NCBI GenBank assembly: GCA_026182355.1
Contig: JAPFBL010000255.1
Coordinates: 1,736,001-1,800,000 of the forward strand
Length of the DNA: 64,000 nt
Direction of reading: 5' to 3'
DNA from: Hermatobates lingyangjiaoensis
Lineage: Eukaryota > Arthropoda > Insecta > Hemiptera > Hermatobatidae
Shown in pieces: positions 56,316 to 64,000 of this stretch; the stretch's first letter is position 1; the number at the start of each line of letters is the position of its first letter. The position numbers and the translations under genes were made by a program. The notes under the pieces were generated by a model, which saw nothing but the letters and a program-made list of their open reading frames with translations, was not told the DNA's origin and did no database searches.

Positions 56316-58183
56316 CAGATAAACCCTTAGCGTTTTACAAAATACCAGTCAAGGTACAGTTGAAAAATTTATCAATTTACGTAAATACACTAAAGAACAT
56401 TTGTGTATTTAGGTATAAAGAACATTTTTTAATTTAGGTATCCTCAGATTTCATAACTAAATTATTTGTTGTGTTCTTTTTTAAAAAAAAAACATGAAGA
56501 AATCTTTACTTCATTATAAAATCATGTTAATAATATTATTAATTATAATTGTGTTACTTTTTATCGCCTATATTTATATTGATAATATTCAGTATTTTCT
56601 TCATGTTGTCGTATGCATTTTTTTTTCCATTAATACATTTTTGCAATTTATTATTTCATAAGTAGTTTCAATATTTCATACCATAATTCATGACAGATTT
56701 GTTTGCATTTTATCATTTAGTGATTTCTTTGTTATATTATTATAGTCTACAAATATGAGGAGCCAGTTATGAATATAGTATCAGAGTAAAGTATATAGTT
56801 TTTTTTGTTCTTTGAAAATATTGATTTAAATATTGGAATTGTTATTGGATTTTTGTGCATCATACAACTATACTGTTAGTATTAAACACTTTTGTGTAAA
56901 CTGTTAAAGATAAATGTCAGTTTTCTCGAACGATAAATGAAATTCAATTGGAGAACCTTCCGAAAAACTTAATTCTATTCAATTTAAAACTTTCAGTTGA
57001 TTTATTCCATAGGTATTCTTCTATCCCCACAAGAGAATGTCTCAAATATACCAGAGTCAACTAAAGAAACTTTCATATAACTTGAGTTAAAAAATGTTAA
57101 CAAATACATAAATGAAGTTTTCAATTGAATCAATTTCACTATATCTGAATAAATTGTAATTTAAATATTCCTGGGGAGAGAAATGAAGTAGTTTCAAAAA
57201 ATGATTGAAATGTTTAATTTATATTCGAAGTAATCTTAAGATACATACACAAAATCATCTTTATTCTATTCATATTATAAAATTCCTCAATACTTTTAAG
57301 AGTGATAAGAGATTTTTAATGTTTATAAACATTTCAATTCTTTGATAAGGAAGAATATTTAGAATATAAACAGATTTAAAAAATGTATTTGTAAAACATA
57401 ATGGTTATTTGTAGTACATTGGCTTAAAAACTGTCCAACAATGTCAACCTTTTCAATATATGAAGGTTGAAAATTAATAAAAATATTCGAAAATGTATCT
57501 GCAGTTATTCAAATATCTGTGTAGATCGACTCTTTGTGCATTTAGTGAAAATGTAGCGAATATAGACTATGTGATAAACATTATGTGATGTTTACTCATA
57601 TATTTACTCATTTGTATGTGTTAACTTCAATTATCTGATCTGCATACTTGTTTATATGAACCCTTTTAGGAATGGACGTTACTGTTTGTTGGTAAAGTAG
57701 GTAATTCTGAAATATATATGTTATGTGCTACTGTCAGAATAGCTTCACTTCTAGGATAATAATTGCATTATTTCAGAGAGAGTGCGTTTTCAATAAGTTA
57801 TAACTCAGCATATATGCACATTTTTAAAAAAAATATTAGTGCAAATTATTAATTAACTTGCTATTTATTAATTTAGTAAAAGTTATCTTTTCAGCTATCT
57901 TCTAAAACCTTTTTCAGTGGGTACATATAGTGAGTTAGTCCGTGATAATGATCCTTATATTTTCTGCGTATGAGTACCTTTAAAGTTTAATAAACTAACA
58001 TTATAAACGAATCATAAAGAAACCAAATAGGTAGTTTCTTTGTTGAGATTTTGACAAACACCGGTTTGTATGTAAGTATGCAAACTGACATAGAAATTTA
58101 ACGTATAAATATTACAAACTAGATGAAGAGAGAAGAGAGTTTTTGGATAACATAAATAAATGAGATGATCATTTTATTGCACA
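56316..58183. other. No gene recognised
   Basis: AT-rich DNA with no motif or matched repeat. Confidence 0.45.
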
Positions 58184-58233
58184 CTAGCAGACCTATTACA
58201 CACAAAGATAATTGTACCCATCTTTGATGGGTA
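58184..58233 (-). other. Possible Helitron 3' terminus
   Basis: Downstream of the helicase remnant on the minus strand is an 8-bp hairpin, TACCCATC/GATGGGTA (58215-58233). CTAG followed by T (58187-58184) comes 28 bases later. The parts fit a Helitron 3' end (hairpin, CTRR, T), but the spacing is longer than the usual 10-12 bases. Confidence 0.3.
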
Positions 58234-58320
58234 TTTTACAAAAATTGAGAGATGATACGTGGTATTCCAAAATATCATTAGAAAGATATAATAGTAAAAA
58301 ATATAATTATTAGTACAGTA

Positions 58321-58630
58321 TTAAGTAAGTGCTTTTGTATATACCACATTAGCTGCCTTTTCTTCAGAGGCATGGAAGAACACAGAGTTGAAATCTCTGA
58401 GGATGAGCAAATGAGATGCAGTTGATCAAGTGAGAAACACTTGGTCTCACTTCAATTCCTGCAGTAGCTAGAGTTTGTCCATGCAACTTATTTACCGTCA
58501 TTGCAAAACAGACGCTGACAGGAAATTGCAACCGTTTGAATTGAAGCGGATAATTCGAAATATCTGTTTACTGATTTGAAAGTTCATTATTAGGAGTGAG
58601 AATTGCTCGTTCACAATGCCGGTTATTCTA
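58321..58630 (-). pseudogene. Helitron helicase C-terminus, broken
   Basis: Encodes remnants of the PIF1-family helicase domain of a rolling-circle Helitron transposase. In the minus frame the pieces are CERAILTPNNELSNQ (58615 downward), a stop, then PLQFKRLQFPVSVCFAMTVN followed by KLHGQTLATAGIEVRP (58549-58450). In Helitrons the same blocks read ERAIL.P.N, then RRQFP......FAMTINK.QGQTL...GI.LR. After a frameshift the C-terminus reads LRDFNSVFFHASEEKAANVVY and ends at a stop (58321-58323), matching the family's NVVY ending. About 100 residues normally lie between the first two blocks, so there is also an internal deletion. The stop, deletion and frameshift show it cannot make a working helicase. 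It is a possible autonomous partner family for the insert at 389-1688, though no sequence link was seen. Confidence 0.7.
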
Positions 58631-58633
58631 AAT

Positions 58634-59759
58634 AGATGGCAGATCTCGTACTCCGGGAACACAGTTCCAATAAGTTCTTGCTGAGGACTTCAACGTAAAT
58701 GAAATAGAAATTAACCAACAGTACCGACTTGGTACAGTATCAGGCACCTAAAAATGCCTGTATATTTTCATTTTTAAGACAAAAATGTCTGTGTATATAG
58801 CCAAACACAGATTAAAAGTCAATACTTTGCTTCTACGTTGAATTTCCAATCTACTCAAATCCTTGCTTTTAAGTTAGACATACAAAAATAGTAAATTTAC
58901 TTATCCTAAAGTTGACTGTAGGCTAATCCAGATTTTTTAGTATACTCATTGTGTTATTTTGTTAATTTGTGTTGAGCTTATTGCACAATAAATTCCCTCA
59001 TCCCTCAGGTTTAAGCAATATATATTTTTTTCAGAATTTTTGTTAATAATCGTTTGAGAGAATAATCATGTTTATGATTACCCAAACAATTATTAAATAA
59101 GTCTCTGCTTTATTGTGATTTCTTAGCAACAAAGCTAAGACACAGTTGATTGAAGGGGTGAGTTTTATTTCTTTCACGTGCTCACTAATCTTCAATCCTT
59201 ACCCTCACAGCTCATCCCCTAAGGAACTGCTTCAACGGTTTTCTCATGCCCTTTGAATCATTATAACCTTATCTCTTTCGTATGTCATACATTCAAACAA
59301 TAATTTTTTTATGTTTAATAATAAAACAAATCAAAGAGTAATTATGCTCTTTCATCCTGTGTTTAATATATCATTGTGTGATTTAAATACTGTAATTCTT
59401 GAATACATAATTTATTAAGTATTATAATACATACGAGTGAATATTTTAATAGTTACAAATGAAAGGTACTAAAGATTGTATGTTCTGTTAATATTTGAGC
59501 ATGCTCGTGCAAGATTAACGAATTCAAAAGTAACTAATAGAGTACATTTTCTTCAATAAAAATTTATACTTCTAATAATATAGCATTCTTTTCTGTTTTC
59601 GGCAACTAATTAGTCCACTGGTTTCTAATGATGTTTCACGGCATTAAAGAGAGTAGTAATTACCAAAGATTCTAAGATTCGGCTCCCAAATCATTAACTT
59701 TCTACGAAGTTTTAAAAAAACTTTCATGAAAAATTAACTCAATAAGAGAAGTTTCCCAA
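58634..59759. other. No gene; K end trace at 58911-58940
   Basis: A short GTAGGCTAATCCAGATTTTTT at about 58919-58939 resembles the GTAGGCCACTCCAGATTTTTT end of K elements. Otherwise unassigned. The Helitron helicase may extend faintly upstream to about 58700. Confidence 0.35.
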
Positions 59760-60700
59760 CTTTCCCCAAAATTAATATCAAATAGAAAATTAATTTTTTG
59801 AAACAATATTGAAATTTTTTAAATTTTTGCTAAGCTTAACATTTTTTTTAGGAAATGTTTGAAATTAAGTCTTAAAATAGAATAAAATGGAAAGACTTCC
59901 ATTATAAAAATTTGAGTTTTTTTACAAGATACGTAATAAACTTTTTACTAGATAGAATAACCCTACTTTGATTTTTTTTTTTAAATGTAAGAATTAAAAT
60001 AAAGATCAAATTTTAAAAATTTTTAAAAAAGGGTAATATTTCTTTAAGGATTAAGGAATTATTTTGGATGAAACCATTAAAAATGAATTTTTTGAAAAGG
60101 AAAAATTTTTTATTTATATTTAAAAAAAAATTTCCGTATTTTAATTTTAAAAATGTTTAAATCCAAAAATTTTATTTTTTTTTTAATTTTTCCTTAATTT
60201 GTCTTTTTTAATTTTACTTACAAATTTTTTTTTTTTAAGTGTTTTTTTTGAATTTTTTTTATTTGTTTTAATTTTTTTTTTTATTATTTATTTTTGTTTA
60301 GGTTTTATTTTCTTTTAAAATTATTATTTTAACAACTTTTTTTTAATTAATAATTTTTTCAAAATTTCAATTTTTTTAAAATATTTAATTCCCTTTTTTA
60401 TTTATTATTTGCTTTTAATATTTTATTTTATTATTTTTAATTTTTAAAATATTTGTTTTCATTTTTTCTGTTTCCTTAATTTCCAACTTATATTATTCCA
60501 TTTATTTTTTATGTTAATGAACGGTATGAAAATTTTCTCCAAGATTGCAAATGTTCTTTGTATTTTTGCTTAGATTAAAAAAAATTTTAAAATGTAAATT
60601 TTTGTCCCTTTTTTATTTTTATTTTTTTGTAAACTTTTTGTTTTTTTATAATTTCCTTTTATAAACTTATAAAAATTTGGTTTCAAAAAAATCCATTTCT
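59760..60700. other. Extreme A/T homopolymer-rich block
   Basis: About 900 bp with almost no G or C, made of irregular T-runs and A-runs of 4-12 bases. There is no unit repeat and no motif. It is unlike all other AT-rich stretches in the window and may be either genuine low-complexity DNA or poorly resolved consensus. Confidence 0.7.
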
Positions 60701-62595
60701 TTTAAATCCTGTATTCAAATAACTTATCTTTAGATGTCATTTCATTAATAATTATAAGCGTAACTTAATTTTAATGAGCTGCCTATACTCAAAGTTTAAC
60801 AACTTAAATAAGCAACGGCAAAAAAAGGGGTTTAAATTTTTAAAATTTTGTTGGTTTCTGCTGCGCGGAGTTGTTCCAGTAATCTGAAAAGATATAAGTC
60901 TTACAGAAATAGTTTCTGCGTCTTTCAATGGGAACTGAAAATCGACTTGATTGAGCTGTAGCATTGCTACCAAGGACGATAGTAAACTTTTCCTTACCAA
61001 TAACTAAATTAAAACTGAGTAATTTTAGTATTCCGTTAATTTTTCTCCACTATAATTAATGTCAAAATACGTTCTACTCACTGACTTGTCAGTACCAATT
61101 ATTGTAATTTTGAAATATTTTTTGTTCAAAATATTTTCTATCAAACTTATTCTTCCACTCCTTATAGAATTAAAATGAATTGCTCATGTCCAGAAATATT
61201 CAACATATTAGAAAACTACTTTCATTTTCAATTTCTATCACAAATGAATCTATTTGATAGGCAAACTACTGTTAGTATTTCATATGATTGTATTTTTCAG
61301 TTTTATAGAAAAAGAATGGTACAAAATAATAGATGAAAAGAATAAGAAGAATAGAAAGAAAGAATAGAAGTTCTGTCTCTAGTTAGAAGTTCAGTATGTT
61401 TTCAAATCATCTTTCTGATAGTGTAAGGAGCATCACATTCGCAGCATGGCAGTCAATCACTCTTTGTATAGCACTAAAAGAATCAGATGGAGTTTTTGAA
61501 GCGGGTTGGCTGCCATGAAAGCTCTGCAGCCCCGATGCCCTTCACCTCACTACTAGTTTTCACCTTTTTTATCACTGCTTGTGCTACGTGTGCTAGGCTT
61601 TAAGAATTTTGTAGAGTGCTCATCGTACCGTGCAGGAAGCTCATTTCGAATATTCCATGAATATTTATCAAAGTGAAAACTGAAATGTGAATTTATTTTT
61701 GAAGAAATAAATATGGTATTAATGCGTACTCGCAATTCGAGCAAATCTAATGGATGTTTGGATAGGTTGTTGATTTTTCCATCAAAATGTCCTACAAAGC
61801 TGTATGCACAAACAGGAGTGATTTAAGCAATGTGGAGCGTCAACCCTTTCCACCACTTCAACTGCTTGAGAATATTCTCTCAAAAATATATGTTTAAATC
61901 ATTTGTTAGACAACATTCCCTAAATTACACATTCATTTTAAAACTTTTTATTTACTTTATTCTTGTATCATAATACTGTTATAACGGTTATACAAATAGA
62001 ACTGTTCACTCACAAATCCATATTAACAGATATGTAAATATCTCATGCTACATAGAACTGTGAATACAAAAATCATTTTTAATTTTATAAATTTATATTT
62101 TATGTCTTATCAGTAGATGCTGACAAATTTAAACATTTTTTTCTTTTTTTAGAACAAGAGGAAGATATTGTGTTTATTTTCATTTTGATAATTTACCACC
62201 TCCTTCCCCGAATATTCAGAATTATACTCCAGAGCTTTTTGGTCCAAAAATAATATATATATTCCTTGAATATATATTATGAAAACATCTAAACAATCAA
62301 CTAATAAGGGTTTCTGCACCACTAATGTTAACTTAGACCAATTACCTTCTCATATATTTTGCATCTTATTACAATCAATAAATATCTAGTATTTTATTCT
62401 TTATCGAAATTGCAGTGACGTTTATGAAAAGTTTCGTTTAATAACAATTTATTTCAAAAAAAAATATTCGGCATATCTATAACATTGGGAAAAAATCCTT
62501 ATATTACTGAAATATTCCACATCTATGCCGTATCACCTAAATGAAATTTGCAGAATACTTAACAGAAACTCGAAACAGAATATATATATGTATCA
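60701..62595. other. No gene assigned; 61400-61870 more complex
   Basis: The stretch 61400-61870 has near-average complexity and a 63-codon minus frame (61553-61744). The frame contains FDKYSWNIRNELPARYDEHS, which I could not place in a family. It may be an old transposon or exon fragment. The rest is AT-rich. Confidence 0.35.
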
Positions 62596-62728
62596 ATAAA
62601 ATGATTTCACATAAACACGTGAAATAACAATCAATGACCAAACCACAATAAGAAATGGGAAAACAAGACTAAGATCTTTCAACCGTAACAAGTGGTCTTC
62701 GTCAGAGTCAAAAACCCAACTGAAACAC
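62596..62728. repeat. Delta-family copy with a hammerhead-like core
   Basis: A near-full delta copy beginning GATTTCACATAAACACGTG and ending AAAACCCAACTG, preceded by a short (TA)n at 62581-62591. It keeps the core seen at 34929-34991. Confidence 0.85.
62656..62718 (-). ncRNA. Hammerhead-ribozyme-like motif (delta family), second copy
   Basis: Same order as at 34929-34991: UGGG, GACU, CUGACGA, A, stem II, GAAA, short stem III, U, AGUC, CCCA. One base change in stem II (GACCA instead of GACCG) shortens that helix to four pairs. All boxes and the stem I pairings are kept. Confidence 0.45.
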
Positions 62729-62795
62729 TAGATGCAGAAAACATCTGGTGAGGGGTTGAGAAGAGTGGGAGGGAAGAGTGGTATTTTAAGAGGGT

Positions 62796-62911
62796 GAAAG
62801 CGCAGGAAAGGACTAATGTTTAAAAAGGGATGTTTGGGGAAACAAAGGAGTACAGTAAGAAAGAGTAAAAAACTATCCGCTAGCTGGACATTAGTCCTTT
62901 CCTGCGCTTTC
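62796..62911. repeat. Perfect 24-bp inverted repeat
   Basis: GAAAGCGCAGGAAAGG plus ACTAATGT (62796-62819) is exactly mirrored at 62888-62911 across a 68-base loop. It directly follows the delta copy and sits in a purine-rich stretch (62751-62880). It may be the beginning of a palindromic arm of the same element. The 84-codon minus frame 62728-62982 is derived from it. Confidence 0.8.
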
Positions 62912-64000
62912 CTAAGCAAAAGATTAGTCAATGCAGAAGCTAATACAAAATATATAGTATTAAACCTGATTATAACACTCATCCTAAAGTCTTAATGGAA
63001 TGAATGAGTAAGGCACTTTCTTAGTCAAAAAAAATGTTATCTTTTATTTCTTTATGAAATATTAGGATCATAAATAACTTCAATGAGAAGGTGAAACAGA
63101 AATAAATTTGTCTCTCGTTTTAAATGGTTTCCTGAACTACTTCTGTCTTATACAAAGCACAGTAAACACCTTCCACTGCCACATGTGAATACATGCAATT
63201 CCAGAGTTCATTTGACATCGTTTAGAGTGCCATCCAGATTGTATGAAGATAGTTTGTCAACTTTTTAGGGTCATATCAATTCACCCTTTACTTCACTTTT
63301 CCCTTCCAAACTCAACAGTTACCTCCAATTCTTTCACAAAAACTCAAAAATATGAATTTATATATGTGTATATGTGATGTTATGTGTATATTATATTTGA
63401 TTTTATTGCTTAGGTAAGATTAATTAATTAAAAATTTTATTAATAATCTTAATATAATAAAGATATGATGTAAGTAAAGAGCTTACGTATATATCATCAA
63501 GACTACAGAAGATAAATTGCAATAATGATAAATTATCCTAGTGTAGAACATCTGATGATTTCAATTACTTCAAGTTCCTTGCTAACCTGTATGTGTAAGG
63601 GCTGTTGTAAGAGATAAAACCTGAATCAGAAAGGTAGGCTGTTATCGAAAATACTTCGGAATACTTTGGTCAGGGAAAAGATGTTTTCGATGGCGATCAA
63701 TAATTAGTACAATACATAGGAAAACCGGCTCCCCTAAACTTTCTAAGACCTACATAGATTATGTTTAGATAATTTTCAACTCATTTGGAAACCATAGAAA
63801 TTGTATCAGATTACTTTTCGAAAGTGTTCGTACAAGCTCGAATTAAATTGGAATCACTTAAAAGTAAATTTGCTAATAATGCGGTTAACCACCGGGCAAG
63901 TCATTGGACGTGACAAAATTTTACTAATTAGAAGTGATGTAATAGTCATTAGGGATTTTACACCACCGCAACCAAAAAGATGTTTCATCAGATGTTGGGA
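62912..64000. other. No gene recognised
   Basis: AT-rich DNA to the end of the window, with no receptor exon, repeat match or RNA gene seen. Confidence 0.4.

Noticed and set aside
61553..61744. 63-codon frame with FDKYSWNIRNELPARYDEHS as a gene
   Set aside because: No family recognised and no splice or start context. Noted only as part of a more complex stretch.

Overview
The window looks like AT-rich intergenic or intronic DNA from an insect nuclear genome. The pointers are one neuropeptide-GPCR exon of insect type, several classes of insect retroelement, Helitron remains, a short (TTAGG)-type telomere-like run, and many (TA)n, (CA)n and (CATA)n microsatellites. The order cannot be fixed from the sequence. 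No operon, CRISPR array, rRNA or functional tRNA gene was seen. Only one piece of host coding sequence is convincing: the first coding exon of a CCHamide (bombesin-like) receptor at about 10.38-10.53 kb on the + strand. The rest of that gene was not found, so its first intron would run past the end of the window.

Most of the rest is transposon debris. (1) 0.25-4.7 kb holds two copies of a roughly 615-bp repeat. One is split by a 1,300-bp Helitron-like insert placed exactly between A and T, and the other is the natural empty site. (2) Non-LTR retrotransposon fossils lie at 26.9-27.2 kb (-), 47.3-48.3 kb (-, LOA/R1-like RT plus RNase H), 48.9-49.0 kb (-), perhaps 46.1-46.5 kb (+), and 49.3-50.36 kb (+, jockey-like). 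A separate 140-bp copy of the last element's 3' end sits at 43.0 kb inside a clean target-site duplication. (3) A Penelope-like RT remnant lies at 18.3-18.8 kb. (4) A Helitron helicase C-terminus lies at 58.3-58.6 kb (-). (5) A tRNA-derived SINE and an unclassified GC-richer element end in telomere-like repeats at 11.8-12.8 kb. (6) A family of about 2-kb non-autonomous elements (called K here) has copies at 14.3-16.3, 35.3-37.0, 51.2-52.9 and 52.9-54.6 kb plus fragments. K elements carry G-quadruplex-prone (GGGT)n tracts.

The most interesting pattern is a set of at least five unrelated-looking palindromic (inverted-repeat) element families, called delta, epsilon, zeta, eta and theta here, mostly flanked by (TA)n. 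All carry the same small core: a CUGANGA-like box, one extra nucleotide, a short self-complementary stem, and a GAAA box. This is the layout of the hammerhead ribozyme core. In the delta copies at 34.93-34.99 and 62.66-62.72 kb the other two helices and a possible cleavage site can also be drawn. Penelope-like elements are known to carry hammerhead motifs in their terminal repeats, and the Penelope remnant here lies next to delta copies. I therefore read the families as degraded Penelope-type terminal repeats with ribozyme cores. That reading is an inference.

Family names (delta, K and so on) are mine. Boundaries were judged by eye and are approximate unless a duplication or empty site fixes them.
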